Origin: Bedellia somnulentella
Taxonomy: Eukaryota; Arthropoda; Insecta; Lepidoptera; Bedelliidae
DNA length: 64,000 bases
NCBI GenBank assembly: GCA_963576735.1
Contig: OY755196.1
Location: forward strand, 11,575,912 to 11,639,911
Direction: 5' to 3'
A model generated the notes under the pieces. That model was given only the letters and a program-made list of their open reading frames with translations. It ran no database searches and was not told the origin of the DNA. Shown here piece after piece: positions 21,296-31,492 of the stretch (position 1 is its first letter; each line of letters begins with the position of its first letter). The position numbers and the translations under genes are program-made.

Positions 21296-21714
21296 TTAGT
21301 AACTGACTTACGAACTCATTCTTTGAAACAATAAATAAATAAATAAAAAGCACAATACTCAAACCCATCAACTTAAAAGATAAGATTCAAAACTCCAAAG
21401 TTGGTAACGAAATAAAAATGTTTTTGGACCCCTAAATGCGACGCTTAACTTTCTTTACCCAAATTTAAGCTCGAACGAAATCGTTAAGCAATTCTCGTTC
21501 TAAATGACATTACTAAAAAAGAGCTTTCAAAACTGGGTCCCAAACTTTTTAAGTTGGTTACGTCTTAGTTCGGGATTGGAAAGGCTATTCTTTACGACTT
21601 TATCTAGGACTTTTTCAGTTAATAACACTACCCCCCCTCCGGATGTTGTACGGAAGTTACTTGGTATCCAAAAAAAGTTGTTTTTTTTATTCTAAACTCA
21701 AGCTATTAAACCGT
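21296..21714. other. No gene seen
   Basis: AT-rich intron 1 sequence. Confidence 0.5.
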
Positions 21715-21716
21715 AT

Positions 21717-22030
21717 GTCCCCGATGGGGTTGGCAGAGGTACTAAGACTTCTGAACATCTCATGTCTCACAAAGATACTCACGTGATAGGGGGCAGGCCT
21801 TTCGCATTTGGAACTAATACACTGTCACAAGACTAAGGATAACTTAGCCATGTGGGTTTCATCACGAGGTTTGCCCTCACCTTTGAAAACAATGATAAGT
21901 TAATCACACATCACACATCATCATCACACTTTAGAAAAGACAAATTTGTGTAGGCCCTACCCGGGATTTAAACTCACGCCTGTCTTTATTGCCGCGCGGT
22001 CGTTCTACCCACTGGTCTATCATGGCATTG
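21717..22030 (-). repeat. Family C SINE, nearly full length
   Basis: 3' end complement 'gatggggttggcagaggtac', 'acgtgatagggggcaggcct' and the tRNA-like head complement 'ctacccactggtctatcat'. Tail lost. Confidence 0.8.
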
Positions 22031-22050
22031 GCTAAAGAATGGTCTGGATC

Positions 22051-22093
22051 CTGAAGCTCTGGCTACCCATTTAGGGATTTATAGCCGTGAGTA
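22051..22093 (+). repeat. Family A 3' end abutting a second copy
   Basis: 'gaagctctggctacccattt' to 'tatagccgtgag'. The next copy's head follows directly with no tail between. Confidence 0.75.
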
Positions 22094-22337
22094 GTGTCGG
22101 CTTAGAATAGCACTACCCCATTTCTTCCGGTGGGTGTACGTAAGAGGCGACTAACGGTTTTGGGGCTTTTGGGGGATTTTTGGGCGATGCTGTTGGAGAC
22201 CCATCACCAACAACCTTTATTTCACAATCTTTTCCCCACACAACTTCCAAAAGTGGCTGAGGAATTTCTGATTTCTCAGCTCTAGCTACCCCTTCTATGG
22301 ATTTATAGCCGTGAGTATATGTATGTATGTATATGTA
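22094..22337 (+). repeat. Family A, full length
   Basis: 'tagtgtcggcttagaatagc' to 'gccgtgagtatatgtatg' plus an extended ATGT tail. Confidence 0.9.
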
Positions 22338-22709
22338 TGCATGTATATATACCTCTTACCAAATCGTCTAAATAACCTCAACATTATTAACTCAACAAAA
22401 AACCTCATTCCACCAAAGAACCGCGAGTATAATCCACCAATTTTAAATCGCCAAGTTTGGCAAAGAAAAATTACGTAGCCAGAAACTTTTGGAAACTCAC
22501 CGGATATCATCGTAAGGGATCGTCTTGAACTTCCAAAACAAAGTATTTAGACTTGCCAACTTTTAAGTCGGCTATTCCGAAATGTATTTCGTTGGCATCA
22601 TAAATAATAGGCCTCGGAGGAAAGCAATCTTTTTATCGCTTCTGGAAATGTATCTGCTCTTTGATGATTTGTCGTTATGCGTATTTATTGTTGGAATTGA
22701 ATTGTGTTT
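22338..22709. other. No gene seen
   Basis: Intron 1, unassigned. Confidence 0.45.
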
Positions 22710-22985
22710 GGGTTGTGTCGGTTTCGAATAGCGCTATACGATTTCTTTTTGTGAATATCGTGTGAGATTTTTTGGCGATCCGGGTGGAAACTCTTTACTT
22801 ATAATACTTTGTATTACCTCCAAGTATGTTTCGTAAAATCGGCTTCAGATAGCACTAACCCGCTGTGTTGTAAGAGGGCTTGACTATTAAAGCGATAGCT
22901 GGGTTTATGGCTGGAGAACCTTAACCATTTATTTTACTTTACAATCTTTTCAGTACTCAACATACCAAAGAGACTTATTCCGAAG
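22710..22985 (+). repeat. Two eroded family A fragments
   Basis: 'gtgtcggtttcgaatagcgc' (from ~22712) and 'aaatcggcttcagatagcac' (from ~22839), each followed by fragments of the family A body. Confidence 0.5.
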
Positions 22986-23037
22986 GTTGTCTGTAAGAGT
23001 TCGCTTTCAGTGATAAGATCACAGTAGAATATAGTGT

Positions 23038-23301
23038 ATATACATACATATACTCACGGCTATAAATACCTAGAAGGGGTAGCCAGAGCTAAGGAATTAA
23101 AAATTCCTAAGCCACTTTTGGAAGTTGCGTGGGGAAAGATGGTAAAATTAAGGTTGTTGGTGATGGGTCTCCAACGACTTCGCTCAAAAATCTCTTAAAA
23201 AGCCCCAATACCGTTAGTCGCCTCTTACGTACACCCACCGGAAGGAACGGGGTAGTGCTATTCTAAGCCGACACTACATAGCAAAGCCGACACTACACAG
23301 T
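23038..23301 (-). repeat. Family A, full length, 10-bp TSD, duplicated head end
   Basis: 'aatatagtgt' flanks it at 23028-23037 and 23302-23311. The head end occurs twice in a row ('agccgacactacatagca', then 'aagccgacactacacag'). Confidence 0.85.
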
Positions 23302-23450
23302 AATATAGTGTCTACAAAACGATTATTTTTTTTAAATGTGACTTGAAATAAAGAGTTCTTTATTTTTCTACGCCGCGCCGAGAATACTCCTTAGTAATAT
23401 TTTTCTTTTAAATTATATTTTAATTCACATACAAATTCTTTTTTTTTCAG

Positions 23451-23600
23451 CTCTGGTCTCAGTCCTCGGAGCCCAACAGCAGTACTTCAGGATAGTGCCA
23501 AAGAATCTGAGGGTACATGAGGGGGCTGAGGCGGTCCTGGAGTGTGCGGTTGCGAATCTGGCTGGCCAGGTTCAGTGGGCTAAGGATGGATTTGCATTAG
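23451..23600 (+). CDS. sns/hibris (nephrin-like) Ig adhesion protein, first half of Ig domain 1
   Basis: The acceptor 'tttttttttcag' ends at 23450 and the donor GTGAGA starts at 23601. The exon is 150 bp: two bases complete the split Ala codon, 49 codons follow, and one base carries on, so both introns are phase 1. It encodes the end of the signal peptide and the A-C strands of an Ig domain: RIVPKNLRVHEGAEAVLECA (first Ig cysteine) and QVQWAKDGFAL (core Trp). The KDGFALG context is typical of the sns/hibris/nephrin first Ig domain. Intron 2 is 3.45 kb. Confidence 0.85.
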
Positions 23601-23683
23601 GTGAGAAAAAGGAATTTTTATGCGGTGTAATACACAAAAATACATTATAAACTGTGTTTACAGCATGATAAAGTAAGTACTTA

Positions 23684-23815
23684 TCACTCACGCCATTTGT
23701 GCACATTGAGGTAGGCAGAGACTATCAGTCGCTATTTAGTAGCGTCCTAGCAAACTTCTCGAGCTTAAGTTACGTTATCATACATGGTCTTTTATTATTC
23801 TCACTTTGAATGGAG
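23684..23815 (-). repeat. RTE 3' fragment in intron 2
   Basis: 'tatcactcacgccatttgtg' and 'gaggtaggcagagactatca'. Begins ~80 bp after the exon 2 donor. Confidence 0.7.
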
Positions 23816-25243
23816 TGTGGCAAAATTTACGATGTCTGTAAATAAAACAGAAATAAACAAAAACAATAAAAAATATGCAAATTATTACAACAACACGTAA
23901 GAACAATATAAATTAACACAATTTGTCTCGAAAAGTGGTTCAGCAAAATAACACGCTAACTTTTCACGGCAACTTAAATAATTAAACATCGATGTAAAAT
24001 CATCGAGACAATCGATGTTTTAATCGTTAAATCGATTTTCCATTCAATTTGACGTCACGCTCGTAATTTAGACAGTGGGCTCAGGAAAACACGGAGCGAT
24101 TTATTTCGCGGTTTTTTTTGCTTTTAGACGCAAGAATTAGTATGGATTTATAGATGTCTTAACTGAACTTTCCAACTTAGATATGTTGCTTTTTAAAATT
24201 ACTGAAAACAAAGACTAATTTAAATAAATGCATTGCCATATTTTGAAACTTGCGGTTATATTTATGAAATAAATAAATGTACATTCCTACTTAAAATAAT
24301 ATGGCCTGAGTATATCTTTCAAGCTTTACGAAATTAACTGCAAACATTAAAATAAAAAAAAAACGCCTGCTCGATTTGATAAAATCACAGTTGTTACAAT
24401 AACTCAAAATTTACAATCTTTCTTCAGCTCAATAAAAGAAAAATATATAACTTCAGCTATCCAAAAATTATCTCAAACACGATTTAATTAAATTCCACTG
24501 TAAACACAGCCTAAGGGCGACGCTTGAAATTAAAACGATCGTAACTATAAATTTTATCAAGAAGGCCTATTGCACTTACAACCTTATCTTGTAGCTTTTA
24601 TACCCTTGTTACGGAATAAAAGCCTTCTGGCAAGCTTTACAGGAGTTCTTCAGGACATTATTATGAATAAAAAATTATGTTTACGCGTGAAAATTTGCCT
24701 TTCGCTTGTTCATGTTATTTGAATTGTGTCTTTTTTCAAACATTTTGCGACGGTAGAGGTAATCAAATTTTTTGAGTTAATCAATTGAACCTTGATGTCA
24801 AAAATAATCTTCCTCCTATGCCATCTACTTTTGTAATTAAATTTATCCTGACTGCATGTAGTTAGAAATAAATATAGGAGAAATATTCATGCAAATTTAG
24901 AGCAAAGAGAGAAAAAAGTCCAAGAATTATACGAAAAAATAAAAAACCACACACAATACTAATAAAAAACATAAAATCAATATTAAATCTCTTCTACAAA
25001 AAAAAGACGTTTATTGTGACACAAAGAAATAATAACAATAAGCTGGAACATAGTTAAGATGAAATGGAATAATAACTATTATCTGATTTCACTCTGACAC
25101 ACATGTATTGAGTTAGATATGAAAACAATTATACAGGGGTTCCTAAAAAGGCTAAGCCTGTGACTTAGGAAACCAAGTCATAACAAATTAAAATGTTGTA
25201 AATTTAATCAATCAGAAATGTATTAGAAATAGTATTAATAATA
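23816..25243. other. No gene seen; intron 2
   Basis: AT-rich. A small inverted pair 'aacatcgatgtaaaatcatc' / 'caatcgatgttttaatcg' lies near 23985-24025. No repeat family identified. Confidence 0.45.
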
Positions 25244-25556
25244 ATTTAATGTTTTTTGACATGAATTCCTCATGTGGGGATTATTACTCATAAATAAAAG
25301 ATGTTATTAAAGGAAAGAAAAATTTCAACACTGGCAAACACTACTTGAACGTGTAAAAAAGAAACAAAGGATAGAGAAATTTCGCGCTGGATGCCAACTG
25401 ACACTGTAGCTCAGTAGGCAGAGCGACGGGGGCGTATACCCGAAGGTCGCGGGTTCAAACCCCGCCAGTGTTGAAATTTTTCTTTCCTTTAATAACATCT
25501 TTTATTTATGAGTAATAATCCCCACATGAGGAATTCATGTCAAAAAACATTAAATT
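25244..25556. repeat. Inverted repeat flanking the first tRNA-like unit
   Basis: Arm 25244-25335 is the reverse complement of 25464-25556 over ~92 bp with no mismatch that I can find ('gacatgaattcctcatgtgg' vs its complement). Only the first unit of the adjacent direct array is flanked this way. Confidence 0.85.
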
Positions 25557-26450
25557 ATGTGATAGTTAGGCGTTTCCAATATTTGCATTCTATCTGAAAA
25601 GGTAGACAAGTGGCCGTCCGAATTAGTTAAAATTCGGAGGTAGGAAACGCAAACACTACTTGAACGTGTAAAAAAGAAACAAAGGATAGAGAAATTTCGC
25701 GCTGGATGCCAACTGACACTGTAGCTCAGTAGGCAGAGCGACGGGGGCGTATACCCGAAGGTCGCGGGTTCAAACCCCGCCAGTGTTGAAATTTTTCTTT
25801 CCTTTAATAACATCTTTTATTTATGAGTAATAATCCCCACATGAGGAATTCATGTCAAAAAACATTAAATTATGTGATAGTTAGGCGTTTCCAATATTTG
25901 CATTCTATCTGAAAAGGTAGACAAGTGGCCGTCCGAATTAGTTAAAATTCGGAGGTAGGAAACGCAAACACTACTTGAACGTGTAAAAAAGAAACAAAGG
26001 ATAGAGAAATTTCGCGCTGGATGCCAACTGACACTGTAGCTCAGTAGGCAGAGCGACGGGGGCGTATACCCGAAGGTCGCGGGTTCAAACCCCGCCAGTG
26101 TTGAAATTTTTCTTTCCTTTAATAACATCTTTTATTTATGAGTAATAATCCCCACATGAGGAATTCATGTCAAAAAACATTAAATTATGTGACAGTTAGG
26201 CGTTTCCAATATTTGCATTCTATCTGAAAAGGTAGACAAGTGGCCGTCCGAATTAGTTAAAATTCGGAGGTAGGAAACGCAAACACTACTTGAACGTGTA
26301 AAAAAGAAACAAAGGATAGAGAAATTTCGCGCTGGATGCCAACTGACACTGTAGCTCAGTAGGCAGAGCGACGGGGGCGTATACCCGAAGGTCGCGGGTT
26401 CAAACCCCGCCAGTGTTGAAATTTTTCTTTCCTTTAATAACATCTTTTAG
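25335..26450 (+). repeat. 315-bp tandem array, 3.5 copies, each with a tRNA-like core
   Basis: Units start at 25335, 25650, 25965 and 26280 (the last is cut at ~26450). They are identical except for one base (t to c near 26193). Each carries a tRNA-like sequence, family B body and a unique part ('ggtagacaagtggccgtccg'). The near-identity implies very recent expansion or an assembly artefact. Confidence 0.9.
25400..25472 (+). repeat. tRNA-like core (repeated at 25715, 26030, 26345)
   Basis: A 7-bp acceptor stem (GACACTG/CAGTGTT), D stem (GCTC/GAGC) and T arm (GCGGG TTCAAAC CCCGC) all pair. The anticodon arm does not: only 4 pairs form around an 8-nt loop 'ggcgtata' and there is no U33. So I call it a tRNA-derived SINE head with working-looking pol III boxes, not a tRNA gene. 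Confidence 0.75.
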
Positions 26451-26554
26451 TATTAATAATAGTCAAGAGAGTAATATGAAATTGAACATGATTGTTAATA
26501 CAAAACTTATAACTATGTTAGTAAATATTAGTCTATAGGTATCTATAAAGTATA

Positions 26555-26766
26555 CATACATACATTCACATATTCTCACGCCGTTAGTTCCCATTGGTAT
26601 AGGCAGAGACTATCGATCGCCACTTTGTACGATCCTGGCAAACCTCTCTGGCTTCGTTTACATCCATCAATCTTTTCATACATGCTCTTTTATTCTTCAT
26701 TCGGCGGACATCTGCCTTTTTGAGCACATTTTCTATTTGATCCAAATGTGTCCTCCGAGGTCGTCC
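26555..26766 (-). repeat. RTE LINE 3' end with 13-bp TSD
   Basis: 'tctataaagtata' lies at 26542-26554 and 26767-26779. The reverse strand encodes RGRPRRTHLDQIENVLKKAD through VSAYTNGN. Confidence 0.9.
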
Positions 26767-27053
26767 TCTATAAAGTATATTGTTGTAAAATTGAAGTAAT
26801 TGTAAAATGTCCATTATGTAAAGTGAAGTTGTTCTCATGCCATTACTTACCTTAAAATTGATGCAGACAAAGCCAATAATTCACAAAATAAATATTATCG
26901 ATTTGGCTTAACATTCCTTTTATGCCTTTATGGTTTCATTTGTTCACATCGGTGCTTACCCCCACTCTAATTCCGCATTTCATCCATCACCTCTTTCATT
27001 CACATTTTATACCCGTTTAACCCGACTTTTCTCACCCCATAATTTCCCCGCAG

Positions 27054-27233
27054 GTTTCTCCTCAATAATCCCTGGCTACCCCCGCTACACGATGTTTGGG
27101 GACCGTCGCCACGGGGTATACAACCTTCGCATCACCAACGTGACCTTGGAGGACGATGCTGAGTACCAGTGTCAAGTTGGACCGGCGCTCATGCATAAGG
27201 TTATACGGGCTAATGCGTCGCTCACTGTCATAG
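27054..27233 (+). CDS. sns/hibris (nephrin-like) Ig adhesion protein, second half of Ig domain 1
   Basis: The acceptor 'aatttccccgcag' ends at 27053 and the donor GTAAGT starts at 27234. The exon is 180 bp, phase 1 at both ends. It continues Ig domain 1: GFSSIIPGYPRYTMFGDRR, then YNLRITNVTLEDDAEYQCQV (the DxAxYxC signature with the second Ig cysteine), then VGPALMHKVIRANASLTVIG. Two N-glycosylation sequons are visible (NVT, NAS). The YNLRI/VGPA...IRANA pattern fits nephrin-family first Ig domains best. No later Ig exon was recognised before 64000, so intron 3 is at least 36.8 kb and the gene is incomplete here. Confidence 0.88.
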
Positions 27234-27363
27234 GTAAGTTGGATTAAAAAATATATTAGTTTTCGTGCTTTCGAGAGCATGTGTACCATATTTCATGAAA
27301 GTCAGTGTAGTAGTTTTCATAGTGTACCAGAATTCATGATTATCGTTTAAGTAGTTTTATTAT

Positions 27364-28173
27364 AGACTAGTGGATCGTCCCAGCTTCGCACGGGTAGCGT
27401 TGTTTTTTTAAATATCTGAGGTTTCTTTCTTCAGTCACTGCTCAAGCATTGTGAAATTCAGCGTAATGTTTTCAATTTATTAAATTTATAGCACTCCCTT
27501 AACAGTGTAGTTTGGTGATTTTGAATGCGCTTTAATGAACGGTTCAGTGCTTCCGTTTAATAGCAAATTTTGGAATACAACGCCATGAAGTATTTATAAC
27601 AATCTAAAAAATAGTCATTACGTTAAGAAGGATGCAACTACTGGCGCCATCTAGTATTTTATATGTAAATTAGTAAAGATTTGGTTTCGATCACGGGCGC
27701 GCTGGCTTATTTTATGTATAATTTCGGTGTTTGTCTACAGATTTCTATGATTCTTTTTTTATTGAATAGGTAATAATGTTACCTTTTTTAAATTAGGGAT
27801 GAATGAGAGGTTCACAAACGTAAGAGTAAACAAATATAATCAGAATGTTCCGAACTGCTAAGTTATGAGGAATTACACGTGTTATTGTGAGTCAACCGTA
27901 AAAGATAGACATAAACTGTTGAGGTTTTTTTTTTAGATAATTTTATGCAGATTTTTTCCGTCATACATGATTTCTATGTAAGTTTAACCATTAAGGCTGC
28001 ACACGCGACGGAAGCTTAAAAAATGGAGTAACTTCTCCCGTTTTCCCAAAATTCCCCTTTACTACTCGGTTGGAAAGTATACAAAAACCTGCCCAGAAGT
28101 ATGAAGAATAATTGTACCAAGTTTCATTAGAATCCGTCGAGTAGTTTTTGTTTCCATAAGGAACATACAAACC

Positions 28174-28207
<34 letters not shown>

Positions 28208-28330
28208 AATTTTACTGATTGCATTTTTGGCATCAGTATCGATCCCTAATCATCACCTGATAGTTATTTTGAAAATATATTTCATGTACAGAATTGACCT
28301 CTCTACAGATTTATTATAAGTATAGATTAT
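27364..28330 (+). repeat. ~960-bp dispersed repeat with CAGA microsatellite
   Basis: Begins 'actagtggatcgtcccagct' and ends 'ctacagatttattataagta'. It contains (CAGA)n at 28170-28204 and 'ttttactgattgcatttttg'. I recall this sequence type as a common dispersed repeat of Lepidoptera. Name and class are not certain. Confidence 0.55.
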
Positions 28331-28345
28331 CATTCTTCTCATACA

Positions 28346-28482
28346 GAGCATGTATGAGAAGAATGATGAATGTTACAGAAGCAAAAGTGATTTGCCTGGA
28401 TCGTACAAAGTGGCGATCGATAGTCTCTGCCTACCCCAATGGGAACAATGGGCGTGAGTATAAGTAAGTAAGTAAGTAGTTT
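28346..28482 (+). repeat. RTE 3' end with TAAG tail
   Basis: 'agcatgtatgagaagaatga' through 'gtggcgatcgatagtctctg' to 'gggcgtgagtataag' and a (TAAG)n tail. Confidence 0.85.
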
Positions 28483-28493
28483 TCGTGAGTGTA

Positions 28494-28690
28494 CATTCCT
28501 CGGATCAGCAACGTGACCTTGGAAGTCGATGCTGAGTACCAATGTCTGGTTTGACCCGCGCTCATGCATAAGGTTATACGGGCTAATGCTTCACTCACTG
28601 TTATAGGTAAGTTGGATTAAAATTTTGAATATTTTTCATTTAGTTTTTTTTATGGTTTCGAGAGTGTACCAAATTTCATGAAAATCGGTG
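28494..28690 (+). pseudogene. Decayed duplicate of the third sns-like exon
   Basis: 28495-28606 repeats the 3' two thirds of exon 27054-27233, including the donor GTAAGT at 28607 and some following intron ('aagttggatt', then 'accaaatttcatgaaa'). It reads LRISNVTLEVDAEYQC, then Gly has become a TGA stop (28552-28554), then PALMHKVIRANASLTVIG. The acceptor and first ~65 bases are missing, so it cannot act as a normal alternative exon. Confidence 0.85.
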
Positions 28691-29451
28691 TTGTAGTTGT
28701 GGCGTAAACGTATATCACGTATTTTATATTTATTTAGGTTTTTTAGCATATATTGTTTGTAGCATAGACAACTACAATTATTGTGTAGACTGGTAGTTGT
28801 TAAAATGTAACAATCACTACTCGGTCAATATGGTGGACATCCAAATCGCTATCCAGAAAAGATGTTTGGAAAAATATATTGAACTCAAGATTCGAACCCC
28901 TTCCTCTCATAGTAACGACCACTTTCACGTATACCTATGACCTTAAAATCTTTTTTAAATGTTTGAAAACCTCTATTTTAGATTTTATCTTGTAGCTAAC
29001 CTTGTCCAAAATTATAGTCGTGAATAGAAGTAGTTAAACTCAACAAACCAAATTTAAAATTCATCTATCCTATATATTTTTATACGTTTTGAAAGTGATA
29101 ACGTATTCATAAAGCCGGAAGAAAAGAGCGTTAAAATTTACGCCGTATAAAAAAGGACAAAATTTTTATACGCCGAACTTAACCCTTCGGAGGTCGATTC
29201 AGGACTTTTGCCCTTTAAAGATAAAGGGGGTCCTTTACGACCCATTCCAAAGGTCGACATGATAGCATCTACTTGGGATCACGCCGAAGGTTTTATTCAA
29301 AAATGTATTCCGTTATTCCACTTTACCTTTGTATTGATTTGAGGCAGAAACAGTTCTTTTGAAGGGATTATGTAAATCTGTAAAGTTTTTCTGTTAGATT
29401 TGTGTTTTGTGCGCGTTTTAAAGATTTATTAGAAGCTAATGTAGAAGGTAA
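28691..29451. other. No gene seen; intron 3
   Basis: 'gattcgaaccccttcctct' near 28892 is a tRNA-like B-box complement. 'ttaacccttcggaggtcgat' near 29168 looks like a piggyBac-type terminus on a TTAA, but no partner end was found. Confidence 0.35.
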
Positions 29452-29462
29452 ATATCTAAATA

Positions 29463-29708
29463 CATACATACATATACTCACGGCTATAAATCCCTAAAGA
29501 GGGTAGCCAGAGCTAAAGAATCAGAAATTCCTCAGCCCCTTTTTGAAGTTGCGTGGGGAAAAGATGGTAAAATAAAGGTTGTTGGTGATGGGTCTCCAAC
29601 CGCATCGCCCAAAAATCCCTTAAAAGCCCCAATACCGTTATTCGCCTCTTACGTACACTTACCGGAAGAAATGGGGTAGTGCTATTCTAAGCTGACACTA
29701 CACAGCAT
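29463..29708 (-). repeat. Family A, full length, 11-bp TSD
   Basis: 'atatctaaata' at 29452-29462 and 29709-29719 flanks the copy. Confidence 0.92.
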
Positions 29709-29719
29709 ATATCTAAATA

Positions 29720-30311
29720 TTTATAGTTAAACCGCAGGGCTGGGTCTATTTTAGTCATAACACAATTTAAAAAAAATGGTTTAATTTAACCTTTCTGCGA
29801 AACATATAGGTATATTACAAGTACTCAAAACACAACTGTGAGATCACAAATACTTAATATTTATTCAATTAAGATTAAACAAATAACAAAAATGTACTAT
29901 AGCCTGTTTTAATATTGTTTCGTATAAATTAATATTCTCAATAAATATTTCTCTTTCTTATCGACCAAAGTTCTAGTTTCTAAGTAACATGATTTATAAA
30001 AATACAAAAACTTAATGCTTTTACGTTACAATTTATTTATTTCTCCCATGTCTTATTATCTTATCTTAAAATCAAAATATCAATCAAAATCATACACGGT
30101 ATCGGTTCTTAACAGCTTTCGTAACTATGCAACTGGTCCCGGAGGTCACGGGTTCGATTCTTGCTGAGTAGAAACTTTCATTCACTAAATAAAGCTGCTG
30201 CCTATCAGTCCAAGGAAAATACCCTAAGTCTGAATACAATATAGCAAAAAAACCCACATATATACTAAAATTTAATTAACATGCGACGGAATCATTTTTT
30301 ACAATTATAAA
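29720..30311. other. No gene; one tRNA-like scrap
   Basis: 'ggaggtcacgggttcgattc' at about 30138 is a B-box/T-arm-like remnant of a SINE head. The rest is unassigned. Confidence 0.4.
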
Positions 30312-30360
30312 AGGCAACCCCTTCTAGGGATTTATAGTCGTGAGTATGTGTATGTATGTA
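30312..30360 (+). repeat. Family A 3' end
   Basis: 'ggcaaccccttctagggatt' to 'gtcgtgagtatgtgtatg'. Confidence 0.75.
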
Positions 30361-30569
30361 TAAAAGGTCAAGTGTAATGAGCTAACGACAGAAATCAGTT
30401 AGGGATTGCTAATAGTTCTGACTAATTACAATATTTATGTAAAGGGGTAGTCAGGGGTTGTTATTCGATGAGTCTTTTGCCATTCATAATAATAGAAAAA
30501 AATATAAGTATAGACCGTTTCGAATCCAAAAAAAAAACATTATACTGTTTATTACCACAACCCAACAAA

Positions 30570-30800
30570 AGCTGTGTAATATCCGCTTAGTCTAGCACTA
30601 CCGTATTTCTTGCCTTGCGTGATCGAAGGAGGCAATCGGAGCTTTTTAAGTAATTTTTGAGCGATACGGTTGAAGACCCATCACCATAAAAAAATTACAA
30701 TCTTTTCCCCACTCAACTTCCAAAAGTAGCTAGTGAATTTTCAGATACTTAAGCTCTGGCTACCCTTTTTAGAGGTTTATAGCCGTGAATATATGTGTGC
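30570..30800 (+). repeat. Family A, eroded
   Basis: 'gctgtgtaatatccgcttag' to 'gccgtgaatatatgtgtg'. Confidence 0.8.
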
Positions 30801-31012
30801 CAAAGGTTAGACAAAGCAGAATTAGTATTCAAATTGAAAGAGCTATGTTCCAAACATATTAGTGCTACAAGCAGGTGGGAATCATAAAAACAGGGGCAGG
30901 TGTTGCCAGCAAACGATAATGTCAGTTGCAGAATTCAAAGCAACTTGTGCTATCGTTGTTCTCCTTTTAAATATTAATTTTATAGGTTTGTTGTGTCGGA
31001 ATGAAATAATAG

Positions 31013-31255
31013 TTTGCTGTGTAGTGTCGGCTTAGAATAGCACTACCCCATTTCTTCCGGTGGGTGTACGTAAGAGGCGACTAACGGTATTGGGGCTTTT
31101 AAGGGATTTTTGGGCGATGCGGTTGGAGTCCCATCACCAACAACCTTTACTTTACCATCTTTTCCCCACTCCATTTTCAAAAGTGGCTGAGGAATTTCTA
31201 ATTCCTTAGCTCTGGCTACCCCTTCTAGGGATTTATAGCCGTGAGTATATGTTGT
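31013..31255 (+). repeat. Family A, full length
   Basis: 'tgctgtgtagtgtcggctta' to 'gccgtgagtatatgttgtat'. Confidence 0.92.
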
Positions 31256-31277
31256 ATGTTGTTGTTTGTTGTTGTTT

Positions 31278-31492
31278 GTTGTGTCGGAATGAAATAGTAA
31301 TAACTCGTTTCTTTTCGTGGGTGTTCGTAAGAGATGAATAAGGTTAATGAGGCTATGATTATTGGGCGATGCCTTTGGAGACCCGTTTCAACAACCTTTA
31401 TTGAACAATATTAAACTTTAGTAAGTGGCTAAGAAGTTTCTTGTTCTGAAGCACTGGCTACCCCTTCTGCGGATTTATAGCCGTGAGTATAA
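31278..31492 (+). repeat. Family A, eroded, head to tail with the previous copy
   Basis: 'tgttgtgtcggaatgaaata' to 'gccgtgagtata'. Separated from the preceding copy by a GTT-rich run. Confidence 0.7.

Noticed and set aside
25400..25472. Functional tRNA gene (four copies)
   Set aside because: The anticodon arm cannot form a normal 5-bp stem and 7-nt loop and lacks U33; the same core heads dispersed SINE copies at 1022, 58915 and 61866.
25550..26443. Three identical 87-codon minus-strand proteins (AGFEPATF...)
   Set aside because: They are the antisense translation of the tRNA-like core and its flank, a well-known kind of spurious annotation.
25335..26450. CRISPR-like or satellite array
   Set aside because: Units are 315 bp, abut with no spacers and contain a tRNA-derived SINE core; this is eukaryotic DNA.
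28495..28606. Mutually exclusive alternative exon of the sns-like gene
   Set aside because: It has an in-frame TGA, no acceptor and lacks the exon's first third.
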